Shown one piece after another: positions 51,565-59,387 of a stretch of 64,000 bases of DNA. The DNA comes from Microbacterium sp. SORGH_AS_0888 (GTDB lineage: Bacteria > Actinomycetota > Actinomycetes > Actinomycetales > Microbacteriaceae). Location: positions 2,046,001 through 2,110,000 of the forward strand of contig NZ_JAUTAZ010000001.1 of the NCBI RefSeq assembly GCF_030818905.1, given 5' to 3'. The notes under the pieces were generated by a model. That model worked only from the letters and a program-made list of their open reading frames with translations, searched no databases and was not told the DNA's origin. Position 1 is the stretch's first letter, and every line of letters starts with the position of its first letter. Both the position numbers and the translations under genes were made by a program.

Positions 51565-52098
51565 TCAGACCCGGAAGACCGCGTGCAGGCCGGGGTCGCC
51601 GAGGACGGCCCTGCCGCCGAGCGCCTCGAGCTCCATCAGCACGGTGACGCCGGCGACCTCGCCGCCGATCCGATGCACCAGCTCGCGTGCGGCGGCGAGC
51701 GTGCCGCCCGTCGCCAGCACGTCGTCGATCAGGAGCACGCGGGTGCCGCGCGGGATGTCGTCGTGCATCTCGATCGTGGCCGTCGCGTACTCGAGGGCGT
51801 AGTCGACGGATGCGGCAGGCCGCGGCAGCTTGCCCGCCTTGCGGATCGGCACGAGGCCGACGCCCGCCGCGATCGCAGCGGCTCCGGCGAGCAGGAACCC
51901 GCGTGCTTCGACGCCCGCCACGACGTCGAAGGATCCCGCGAACGGCTCGATCAGCGCGGCGGTGACGGCTTCGAGAGCGGCGGCGTCTGCGAGCAGCGGC
52001 GCGATGTCGCGGAACAGCACCCCGGCCTCGGGATAGTCGGGGATGAGGGCGATCAGGCTCTCGGCGCGCGCGAGGGCGTCCGGGTCGGGATGCGGCAC
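51565..52098 (-). CDS. apt: Adenine phosphoribosyltransferase
   Basis: 177 residues from GTG 52098. Type I phosphoribosyltransferase: PRPP loop VLLIDDVLATGGTL, GVEARGFLLAGAAA and IPDYPEAGVLFRDIAPLL are Apt signatures. Salvages adenine to AMP with PRPP. It lies next to the purine permease but is not obviously cotranscribed with it. A GATAAGGT -10 precedes GTG by a few bases on the minus strand. Confidence 0.95.
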   Translation of the reverse strand: MPHPDPDALARAESLIALIPDYPEAGVLFRDIAPLLADAAALEAVTAALIEPFAGSFDVVAGVEARGFLLAGAAAIAAGVGLVPIRKAGKLPRPAASVDYALEYATATIEMHDDIPRGTRVLLIDDVLATGGTLAAARELVHRIGGEVAGVTVLMELEALGGRAVLGDPGLHAVFRV

Positions 52099-52191
52099 CC
52101 GCCAACCTTATCCCCCTCCCCCTTTCTCCGTCGGTGGCGCAGTGGATGCGGCACGCGGGCGTCGACGGGACCGGAGGACTCGGGGGCGTGA

Positions 52192-52205
52192 TCGAATCGA
52201 TACGA
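52192..52205. promoter_or_regulatory. Candidate LacI-type operator before the GH13 gene
   Basis: TCGAATCGATACGA is a near-palindrome (one mismatched pair) centred on CG, the form of LacI-family operators, just upstream of a TAGGCT -10 (52215-52220) and ATG 52228. No cognate regulator is adjacent. Confidence 0.35.
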
Positions 52206-52227
52206 TCGGGGCGGTAGGCTCATCGGC

Positions 52228-53886
52228 ATGACGCAGCAGGATGCCGCATCCCCGACCGGTTCCGAGTGGTGGCGAACCGCCGTGATCTACCAGATCTATC
52301 CGCGCTCCTTCGCCGATGCGAACGGCGACGGCATCGGCGATCTGCCCGGCATCACGCGCCGGCTCGACGCCCTCGCAGACCTGGGGGTCGACGCGATCTG
52401 GCTGAGCCCGTTCATGGTCTCGCCGCAGAAGGACGCCGGCTACGACGTCGCCGACTACTGCGACGTCGACCCGCTGTTCGGCACCCTGGACGACTTCGAC
52501 CGGATGCTGCACGCCGCCCACGAACGCGGCATCCGCGTGATCGTGGACCTCGTCCCCAACCACTCCTCCGACCAGCACGTCTGGTTCCAGGAGGCGCTGA
52601 CGGCGGCGCCCGGCAGCCCGGAGCGCGCGCGCTATATCTTCCGCGACGGGAAGGGCGAGAACGGCGAGCTGCCTCCCAACAACTGGGAGTCGGTCTTCGG
52701 CGGCGGGATGTGGCAGCGCGTCGTCGAGGCGGACGGCACGCCCGGGCAGTGGTACCTCCACATCTTCGACGTCTCCCAGCCGGACTTCGACTGGACCAAC
52801 CCCGAGGTCCGCGAGTATTTCCGCGGCGTCCTCCGGTTCTGGCTCGACCGCGGGGTCGACGGCTTCCGGGTGGACGTCGCCCACGGCCTGATCAAGGCGG
52901 ACGGGCTCCCCGACTACTCGCCTCCCGCCGACGGCGACTCGATGGGCGGGGAGGACGACGACGTCCCGTACTGGGGACAGCCCGGCGTCCACGATGTATA
53001 CCGCGACTGGCATGCCGTGCTCGAGGAGTATCCCGGCCACCGCGCCCTGTGCGCGGAGGCGTGGCTCCCGACCCCCGAGAAGACCGCGCTCTGGGTGCGC
53101 CCCGACGAGATGAACCAGGCGTTCAACTTCCCTTACCTCACGACCGAGTGGGATGCGGCGGCCCTGCGCAAGGTCATCAGCGAGTCGCTGGAGGCGTTCC
53201 CCGCCGTCGGCGCCCCCGCCACCTGGGTCCTGTCGAACCACGACGTGATCCGCCACGCGTCCCGTCTCGCGCTGACGGCCGAGAGCCCGCAGGGCGAAGG
53301 CATCGGCCCGCTCTCGGCGGCTCAGCCCATCCCGGAGCTGGGGCTGCGGCGGGCCCGCGCGGCGACGACCGTGATGCTCGCCCTCCCCGGCTCCGCGTAT
53401 CTCTTCCAGGGGGAGGAGCTCGGTCTTCCCGAGGCCGTCGACCTGCCCGACTCGGCCCGCCAGGACCCCACCTGGTTCCGCACGAACCACGAGAAGTACG
53501 GTCGCGACGGATGCCGCGTGCCGATTCCGTGGGAGGCGGCGGCGCCCGCCTTCGGTTTCAATGACTCGGGCGCCTCCTGGCTCCCGCAGCCGACCGACTG
53601 GGCGCGCTTCGCCCGCGACGTGGAGGCCGCGGACCCCGACTCCACCCTGCATCTCTACACGCGGCTCCTGCGCCTCCGGCGGGAGCACGGGCTGGGCGCG
53701 GGCACGCTGACCTGGATCGGAGACGAGGGCGACGACGTGCTCGCATTCCGCAACGGGAATGTCACGGTCATCGCCAACCTCGGGGCGCAGCCGATTCCGC
53801 TCCCGTCGGGCGAGGTCCTGGTCTCGAGCGAGCCGCTCACCGGGGACGTCCTGCCCGCTGACACCGCGGCCTGGCTCCTTTCATAG
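52228..53886 (+). CDS. GH13 alpha-glucosidase
   Basis: 552 residues. Family 13 glycoside hydrolase of the oligo-1,6-glucosidase/alpha-glucosidase group. N-terminal AVIYQIYPRSFADANGDGIGDL; conserved regions DLVPNHSS, GFRVDVAHGL (nucleophile D216), ALCAEAWL (acid/base E277) and LSNHDVIRH (third Asp near 339). No signal peptide, so it acts on imported maltose- or isomaltose-type sugars. A LacI-type operator candidate precedes it, and a hairpin follows the stop. No transporter is adjacent. Confidence 0.95.
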   Translation: MTQQDAASPTGSEWWRTAVIYQIYPRSFADANGDGIGDLPGITRRLDALADLGVDAIWLSPFMVSPQKDAGYDVADYCDVDPLFGTLDDFDRMLHAAHERGIRVIVDLVPNHSSDQHVWFQEALTAAPGSPERARYIFRDGKGENGELPPNNWESVFGGGMWQRVVEADGTPGQWYLHIFDVSQPDFDWTNPEVREYFRGVLRFWLDRGVDGFRVDVAHGLIKADGLPDYSPPADGDSMGGEDDDVPYWGQPGVHDVYRDWHAVLEEYPGHRALCAEAWLPTPEKTALWVRPDEMNQAFNFPYLTTEWDAAALRKVISESLEAFPAVGAPATWVLSNHDVIRHASRLALTAESPQGEGIGPLSAAQPIPELGLRRARAATTVMLALPGSAYLFQGEELGLPEAVDLPDSARQDPTWFRTNHEKYGRDGCRVPIPWEAAAPAFGFNDSGASWLPQPTDWARFARDVEAADPDSTLHLYTRLLRLRREHGLGAGTLTWIGDEGDDVLAFRNGNVTVIANLGAQPIPLPSGEVLVSSEPLTGDVLPADTAAWLLS

Positions 53887-53894
53887 CCCCGGCG

Positions 53895-53956
53895 CCGTGC
53901 CCTCTCGCCCGCCGCGACGGGAAGACGCCCGGGATCGTGACGGGCGAGAGGCACGG
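53895..53956 (+). terminator. Stem-loop downstream of the GH13 gene
   Basis: CCGTGCCCTCTCGCCCG (53895-53911) pairs with CGGGCGAGAGGCACGG (53941-53956) apart from one bulged C, with a 29-nt loop that can itself fold. It lies between codirectional genes and probably separates their transcripts. Confidence 0.5.
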
Positions 53957-53978
53957 GGCGAGGCCTAGGCTCGGAGGC

Positions 53979-55193
53979 ATGGCGCTCGACCTCGAGGCGA
54001 TCTACATCGACCTGCACCGACATCCTGAGCTCTCGTTCCAGGAGACGCGGACGGCGGGTGTGGTCGCGGCCCGCCTCACCGAGCTCGGCATCCCCTTCGA
54101 GACGGGCGTCGGGCGCACGGGGGTCGTCGCACGGCTGGAGAACGGCCCGGGCCCGGTGGTCTGGCTGCGCGCCGACATGGATGCGCTGCCGGTCGAGGAG
54201 CGCACCGGCCTCGCCTACGCCAGCACCGCTCGGGGGACGGATGCGGCGGGGAACGACGTCCCGGTCATGCACGCCTGCGGACACGACCTCCACACGACCG
54301 CCCTGCTCGGCGCACTCGAACGCCTGCGCGACACCCGCGACGCGTGGACGGGCACGGTCGTCGCCGTGTTCCAGCCGGCGGAGGAGCTGGGCGCGGGATC
54401 GCAGGCGATGATCGACGACGGCGTGCTCGATCGTGCGCCCGGGCCCGACATCGTCCTCGGCCAGCACATCACAGCGCTCCCCGCGGGCGTGATCGGGCTC
54501 CGTCCGGGCACGCAGATGACCGCCTCCGACGGCCTGACGGTCGTCCTCCACGGACGGGGCGGGCACGGCTCCCGCCCGCACGCGACGATCGATCCGGTCG
54601 TGATGGCTGCGGCGACCGTCATGCGGCTGCAGACGCTCGTCGCCCGCGAGGTCGACCCGCGCGAGGTGGCGGTCGTCACCGTCGGCTCGATCCACGCGGG
54701 GCTCAAGCACAACATCATCCCGCCCGAGGCGACGCTGCAGCTCAGCCTGCGCTACACCGACGACGACGCCCGGGAACGGATGCTGGCTCGCGTGGAACGG
54801 GTCGTGCGGGCCGAGGCCGCGGCATCCGGAGCCGACCGCGAGCCCACGATCACGCTGGACCACACCCTTCCGGCGACCATCAACGACCCGGAGGCGACCG
54901 CTCGCGTGCGCGCGGCGTTCGCGGCGGCCTTCGGCGACGCCGCGGTCACCGACCCGGGCCTGTTCACGGGGAGCGAGGACGTGTCGCGATTCGCGCGGGC
55001 CGCGGGAGTCCCCCTCGTGTTCTGGTTCTGGGGCGGCATCGACCCCGCTGTGTACGCCGCCGCGGAGCGTGCAGGCACCGTCGACCGCGGCATCCCGACG
55101 ATCCACTCGCCGCTGTTCGCGCCCGTGCGACATCCCACGATCGAGCAGGGCGTGGAGAATCTCGTCGTCGCCGCGCGCGCTTTCCTCGGCTGA
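53979..55193 (+). CDS. M20 family metallo-amidohydrolase (hippurate hydrolase-like)
   Basis: 404 residues. Peptidase M20D/amidohydrolase: DLHRHPELSFQETRTAG, WLRADMDALPVEE, HACGHDLHTTALLGA (metal ligands), VFQPAEELGAGS (catalytic and metal Glu) and GRGGHGSRPHATIDP (dimerisation-domain His). Deacylates N-acyl amino acids or similar amides. A TAGGCT -10 at 53966-53971 lies 7 bases before the ATG, indicating a leaderless transcript. It is of a different M20 branch from the allantoate enzyme at 40912. Substrate unknown. Confidence 0.92.
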   Translation: MALDLEAIYIDLHRHPELSFQETRTAGVVAARLTELGIPFETGVGRTGVVARLENGPGPVVWLRADMDALPVEERTGLAYASTARGTDAAGNDVPVMHACGHDLHTTALLGALERLRDTRDAWTGTVVAVFQPAEELGAGSQAMIDDGVLDRAPGPDIVLGQHITALPAGVIGLRPGTQMTASDGLTVVLHGRGGHGSRPHATIDPVVMAAATVMRLQTLVAREVDPREVAVVTVGSIHAGLKHNIIPPEATLQLSLRYTDDDARERMLARVERVVRAEAAASGADREPTITLDHTLPATINDPEATARVRAAFAAAFGDAAVTDPGLFTGSEDVSRFARAAGVPLVFWFWGGIDPAVYAAAERAGTVDRGIPTIHSPLFAPVRHPTIEQGVENLVVAARAFLG

Positions 55194-55197
55194 GGGG

Positions 55198-56262
55198 TCA
55201 GCGCCCGGGTCGCGCCGGCTCGGTCGCACGCGCGTCGACGAGCCGTGAGGCGGTCACCAGGCCCGGGATGCCGCGGCCTCCGGCCGTCGTGAACAGCAGC
55301 ACGATCGCGACCACCGCGTAGACCCCGGCGAGCGCCGACCAGGGCGCCGGGAGAGCGCCGAGCAGCATCCATCCGCCGATCCCGCCGAGGAAGCGGAGGG
55401 GGCGCGCGAGCCAGGCCGGCATCGCGCTCGCATACCGCAGCTGGGTCGCGAGGTCGCCGATCGTGCGGCCGGTCGCGAGTGTCACGACGAGCCACAGGCC
55501 GGCCGTGAGGGTCGCGGCGATCGTCGACGAGAGCGCCCCGTCGATCACGACGCCGTCGCCGCGCACGACCAGCTGCACGAGCTGGCCACCGACCGCGAGC
55601 GTGACCTGGAGCACGGCGGCACCGAGCACGTCGCACAGCATGGCGAGCAGCCGCCGGCGGCGCGTCACCGGGTCCGGATCGTCGGCGTCGGGGGTCACCG
55701 CGAGGCCGCGGTGCCGGGCGGGCACGACGAACCCCGCGATCGAGCCGAGCAGGGCGCCCGTGGTGTTGGTGAGCAGATCGTCCACGTCGAACACGCGGTA
55801 TGCGCAGGGGTAGAGCCCCCACACGCCCGTCAGCTGCGTGGTCTCGATGAACAGCGACGTGCCCAGGCCGGCGAGAACGGCCACCAGGATGCCCCGTCCA
55901 CCCAGGACCCGCACGAAGAAGCCGAGCGGGAGGAACAGGACGACGTTCAGCGCGAGCTGCAGGACGGCGGGATCCGTCAGCATGTTTCCGGGTCGCGCCG
56001 AGGCACCCCGGATGTCGTCGACGAACGCCCACACGTCGAGGTTGACGCCCGCGCAGCGGATCGCATCCGGCTCGGGCAGGGGCAACAGGGTGTATGTCCA
56101 GATCGCCCAGAAGTAGACGACCGCGGCGATCCACAGCAGGGAGCGGCCGACGCTGAGCCCGCCGCGACGCCGGTAGCTGAGCGCCACGAACGGCACGAAC
56201 AGGACGATGCCGGCGAGCCCACCCAACACGACCGCGATGACGCCGAGGTGGACCTGCTGCAC
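55198..56262 (-). CDS. VanZ/RDD-domain membrane protein
   Basis: 354 residues from GTG 56262 (an in-frame ATG at 56316 gives 18 more residues). The N-terminal half is VanZ-like (LPLPEPDAIRC, LALNVVLFLPLGFFVRVL, ETTQLTGVWGLYPCAYRVFDVDDLLTNTTGA in part). The C-terminal half is an RDD-type domain (LLAMLCDVLGAAVLQ, TGRTIGDLATQLRY). Eight or nine predicted helices. TATGCT on the minus strand precedes the GTG by about 6 bases. VanZ-like proteins are linked to glycopeptide tolerance in enterococci, but in actinobacteria this fusion has no defined role. Confidence 0.87.
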   Translation of the reverse strand: MQQVHLGVIAVVLGGLAGIVLFVPFVALSYRRRGGLSVGRSLLWIAAVVYFWAIWTYTLLPLPEPDAIRCAGVNLDVWAFVDDIRGASARPGNMLTDPAVLQLALNVVLFLPLGFFVRVLGGRGILVAVLAGLGTSLFIETTQLTGVWGLYPCAYRVFDVDDLLTNTTGALLGSIAGFVVPARHRGLAVTPDADDPDPVTRRRRLLAMLCDVLGAAVLQVTLAVGGQLVQLVVRGDGVVIDGALSSTIAATLTAGLWLVVTLATGRTIGDLATQLRYASAMPAWLARPLRFLGGIGGWMLLGALPAPWSALAGVYAVVAIVLLFTTAGGRGIPGLVTASRLVDARATEPARPGR

Positions 56263-56343
56263 GCGTCGAGCATAGGGCGCGTCGAGCGTCGCCGCCCCCG
56301 CGACGACCGAGTGCACGATGACGCCGACCAGGTCGGCCGAGGC

Positions 56344-57144
56344 TCAGGCGAAGTGCTCGTTCAGGCTCTTCTGGATCTCCTCGAACGTCTCCTTGAGGGA
56401 GCTGACCAGGCTCACGTACGTGCCCGCGGACTCGACCAGCTCCTTCACGAACCGCGACAGCAGCGCCGCCCAATGAGCCGTCTTGGACGCGAGCTGCGCC
56501 ACGATGACCGGGATGGCGACGCCGAGCGTAGCCGCGGCCTCCACGACCGCCTGCACGATGAAGCCGACAAGGTCGGCCAACACGTCGCGCACGAGGTCGT
56601 GCACGAGCTTCACGATCGACGCGAGCAATTGCATGGCGAGGCTCATCGCCTCCGCCAGCTTCGACGCGCCCGCGAGCGAGCCCACCATCGTCTGGATGAA
56701 GCGCTCGTAGGCCTCGATCATGAAGCCCTCCAGCCCGTCGAGGGTCGACAGGGTCGACGTCAGCTGGGCGGATGCCGACGACATCGCGACCGAGACGTTG
56801 TCCCAGGTGCCTGCGAAGGAGGCGACCATATGGGGGTCGCCCGTCAACTGCTTGAGCCAGTCCGAGATCGGATACAAGTGCTCCAGCGCCCACCCCGCAC
56901 CTAGGGAGACGAGCGTCGCGATCGGGTTGATCACGGCGTCCACCACGTCGAGCACGATGGATCCGCCCGAGAGCGCCATCCCTACCCAGTCACCGGCGGC
57001 GAGGGACTCCCCAAACGCCTGGCCGTCTTGGAAGGGACCGACGCCGTCCATCCACCCGGGAAGCTCGGGCGCTTCGATCAGCGGGTTTGCCGCATGAGCG
57101 AGGTTTCCCGCGACGTATCCGCCGTAACCGACCGACAGGCTCAT
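56344..57144 (-). CDS. Large helical protein of a type VII secretion-like operon
   Basis: 266 residues from ATG 57144, overlapping the stop of the preceding small protein (ATGA). Predominantly alpha-helical: an N-terminal segment rich in Gly/Pro (about 1-65), then a long helical region with WDNVSVAMSSASAQLTSTLS near 115-135, resembling the WXG100-type helix of LXG/PPE-like substrates, then amphipathic helices to the end. No recognisable toxin motif is visible. With the YbaB-like and EspC-like genes upstream it forms a three-gene unit typical of ESX/T7SS cargo loci. Function unknown. Confidence 0.65.
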   Translation of the reverse strand: MSLSVGYGGYVAGNLAHAANPLIEAPELPGWMDGVGPFQDGQAFGESLAAGDWVGMALSGGSIVLDVVDAVINPIATLVSLGAGWALEHLYPISDWLKQLTGDPHMVASFAGTWDNVSVAMSSASAQLTSTLSTLDGLEGFMIEAYERFIQTMVGSLAGASKLAEAMSLAMQLLASIVKLVHDLVRDVLADLVGFIVQAVVEAAATLGVAIPVIVAQLASKTAHWAALLSRFVKELVESAGTYVSLVSSLKETFEEIQKSLNEHFA

Positions 57145-57479
57145 ACGAGCCACGTCCTCTCGCCGTCGATCCCGCTCGCGAGCTCCCGCAGCTGCGCCAC
57201 CGTGCGCTGCTCAAAGTCGGCGAAGTCGGCGATCCCCGCCTTCACGATGGTGGCGGAACGGTTCAGCAGCCCCCCGGTAGCCGTCATGGCAGCCGCGGCC
57301 GCCGTGCCAACGACGGTGGTTGGGGCGGCTGCGAAGGAGCACATGAGCCCGAAGGCGAGCGAGTTCAGCTGCGTGTAGGCGACCGCCTGCAAGGCCCGAT
57401 CGACGTCGGCGACGACATCCTGCACCTGACCGATGTGGGCCTCCAGCGCATCCGGGTCGATCGAGATCTCATGGCTCAT
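57141..57479 (-). CDS. Small ESX/EspC-like secretion-associated protein
   Basis: 112 residues from ATG 57479. An N-terminal helix (IDPDALEAHIGQVQDVVADVDRAL) followed by a Gly/Ala-rich centre and a C-terminal helix (FADFEQRTVAQLRELASGI) matches the two-helix hairpin of WXG100/EspC-type proteins, though the W-x-G turn is not clear. The start codon overlaps the stop of the YbaB-like gene when that gene is read in its coding frame. A secretion partner or chaperone for the larger downstream protein is likely. Confidence 0.65.
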   Translation of the reverse strand: MSHEISIDPDALEAHIGQVQDVVADVDRALQAVAYTQLNSLAFGLMCSFAAAPTTVVGTAAAAAMTATGGLLNRSATIVKAGIADFADFEQRTVAQLRELASGIDGERTWLV

Positions 57480-57890
57480 CGGATGATCCCGTCGTCGTCG
57501 CGCACGATCTTCGGCGCGTTCCGGGGTCGCACCGTCGCGCAGCATCGCGACGGTCGGCGATTGCTCGCCCAGTGTCTCCTCGGCAAGGGCGACCTGCCTT
57601 CCGCTGACGATCCGATACCCCTCCTCCAGCGCGTCCAGGAGCGCTGTGCGAAGAGCGTCCGACCTGGTCCTCTCCGCCGCCGCTCCGAAGGCGATGTCGA
57701 TCAGCCTGCCGCTCGCGTCGACCGTCACGCGGACCTCGCCGCCCGGCGAGGTGACCTCCGCGGATACATCGCGGAGGTCGCTCGCGAGCTGGTTCATGCG
57801 CTCCGCGTGGACCTGCGCCTGCTCGACCTGGAGGTCGATGTGCTCGAGGCGCGCTCGCACGTCATCGATGGTGGGTGGGGTGCCGTCCAT
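57476..57890 (-). pseudogene. YbaB/EbfC-like protein with a one-base frameshift
   Basis: N-terminal coiled region and sheet (VRARLEHIDLQVEQAQVHAE, GEVRVTVDASGRLIDIAFG) are YbaB/EbfC-like, a family often found ahead of WXG100 genes in actinobacteria. As given, the frame runs on into the next gene, which would make a 249-residue fusion. After about 57523-57526 (GGGG on the plus strand) codon use in that frame becomes unnatural. The next frame reads APKIVRDDDGIIR, then a TGA that overlaps the downstream ATG. One extra base in the G-run explains both. Restored length is about 137 residues. Confidence 0.72.
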
Positions 57891-57959
57891 CCTTCACTCC
57901 CTCGTTTCCTCGTCCGATCCAGGCGCGCATATCGTCCGCACATACGGTGCAGGCACAAT

Positions 57960-58625
57960 ATGCCCGTGACCTCAGCCAACTATGCGCCATTGACGACGTC
58001 GCCGACGAACAATCCACAGGCGACCGATCTCTCTAGCCGGCTGGCGGCGTTCGCGCAGGCCAACGGCGCCGAGTTCTACCCGGTAGCGATGACGCAGCCG
58101 CTTCCCGGCGTCATCTTCCGGGACGCGAAAGGGCGTCCCCGCCCGAGTCAGGCCGCGGGCAACATCGTCCGCTTCCCGGGTCCACCGCTGGTCGAGGTCG
58201 CGAACGCGATGTACGCGGTGCCGCTGCACATCACCGTGCTCACGCGCGTCACCCGCGCGTGGGGATATGCGGCGATGCAGCTCCCCGCGCCGCGGCCGTG
58301 GCTGCTCGTCGAGTCGGCTCGGGCGCAGGCGGTGCAGGGCCTGCCGGTTCCGAAGGGACTTCAGCCGGTCACGCTCGGAGGCTCGCACGGCCGGTTCGAG
58401 GTGTATGCGCCCGGCGCCGCGGGCACGGTCGCCGAGGCCCTGCTGACCCGGGAGGTGCTCGACGCCCTCGACGATGACGCGAGCCCCGCTCTCGACCTCG
58501 AGGTCTCGGAGGGGTGGGTGTTCCTCTATGCGCCGGGACGGCTCGCGACGACGGACCCGACCCTCTGGCAGCGCCTGTTCGGCGTGCTCGACCTGCTACG
58601 GACCCACCCCGCGCTCGGCGCGTGA
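57960..58625 (+). CDS. Hypothetical protein divergent from the T7SS-like operon
   Basis: 221 residues, no family recognised. No signal peptide or membrane helix. Mixed alpha/beta composition with ITVLTRVTRAWGYAAMQLP, PRPWLLVESARAQAVQGLP and GSHGRFEVYAP; the C-terminus WQRLFGVLDLLRTHPALG is helical. A TACGGT -10 lies 11 bases before ATG 57960. The pattern (surface-property-like beta part plus 'divergent from YbaB') recalls DUF3137-type proteins only weakly. Its last 30 bases overlap the 3' end of the convergent membrane-protein gene. Confidence 0.6.
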   Translation: MPVTSANYAPLTTSPTNNPQATDLSSRLAAFAQANGAEFYPVAMTQPLPGVIFRDAKGRPRPSQAAGNIVRFPGPPLVEVANAMYAVPLHITVLTRVTRAWGYAAMQLPAPRPWLLVESARAQAVQGLPVPKGLQPVTLGGSHGRFEVYAPGAAGTVAEALLTREVLDALDDDASPALDLEVSEGWVFLYAPGRLATTDPTLWQRLFGVLDLLRTHPALGA

Positions 58626-59300
58626 GGCGCGGACCCGGCCGAGAGCCCGGTCGACCGCCACGTACGCGAACGCGATGACCTCCATCGCGACCGTGAGCGC
58701 GAGGATCCACAGGGCGACGCCGCCGACGCCGTGGAGCGGGACCGACATGAACGGGTACGGGTAGCGGGACCCGGCCGCACCGAACACGCCGCCCGCCGCG
58801 CCGTAGGCGAAGGCGAAGGCGAAGGCGAGGTAGATGTACGGGATCAGCGCCCACAGCGGCGGGTCATACCAGCGGAACGACCCCTTCGGGGTGAACAACA
58901 GCCAATCGAGGATCGTCAGCACGGGGGCGACGATGTGGATCAGGTCGTCCGTCAGGGTGAACGGTGTGTAACCGCTTCCCTGCGTGAACGCCTCCGGCGC
59001 GAGAACGATGGGGTAGGTCAGCATCGTCACGGTGATCGCCATCATGACGGCGCCGCCGGTTCGCGGCCAGGGCGCGGACGGACCGCGGGGACCGGTGCGT
59101 GCCAGATCGCGCACGGTCGCCACGGCGAGCGCGACGAACCATCCGATGCACAGCAGGTTGCTCAGCACCGTGAAGTACAGGAAGGCGACGCCGGAGAACC
59201 GTCCGTCGAGGGTTCCCGTGACCCGGAGCACGCCCCAGAGGATGAGAAGCGCCGCGACGACGCGGTACCCGAGCGCGATCCGGCGATCAGCGAGGAACAC
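58596..59300 (-). CDS. Pr6Pr family integral membrane protein
   Basis: 234 residues from GTG 59300, with TACGAT -10 about 7 bases upstream on the minus strand. Six hydrophobic segments (ALGYRVVAALLILWGVLR, FLYFTVLSNLLCIGWFVALA, MMAITVTMLTYPIVLAPEA and others) and the conserved FTVLSNLL, DDLIHIVAPVLTILDWLLF and ALIPYIYLAFAF stretches identify the Pr6Pr/FAR-17a/AIG1-like family. Function in bacteria unknown. It overlaps the convergent neighbour by 30 bases. Confidence 0.85.
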   Translation of the reverse strand: MFLADRRIALGYRVVAALLILWGVLRVTGTLDGRFSGVAFLYFTVLSNLLCIGWFVALAVATVRDLARTGPRGPSAPWPRTGGAVMMAITVTMLTYPIVLAPEAFTQGSGYTPFTLTDDLIHIVAPVLTILDWLLFTPKGSFRWYDPPLWALIPYIYLAFAFAFAYGAAGGVFGAAGSRYPYPFMSVPLHGVGGVALWILALTVAMEVIAFAYVAVDRALGRVRASRAERGVGP

Positions 59301-59387
59301 GCTCCGATCGTAGGGGCGGCGACCCCCGTCCACGCAAAGCCCATCCTGCGTTGCACGCGGGGCAGCGTTGGCGTAGTGTCGCGGGCC

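Noticed and set aside
57141..57890. A genuine 249-residue YbaB-EspC fusion protein
   Set aside because: Codon third positions turn unnatural just before the junction, while the alternative frame ends with an ATGA overlap; a frameshift explains the apparent fusion better.
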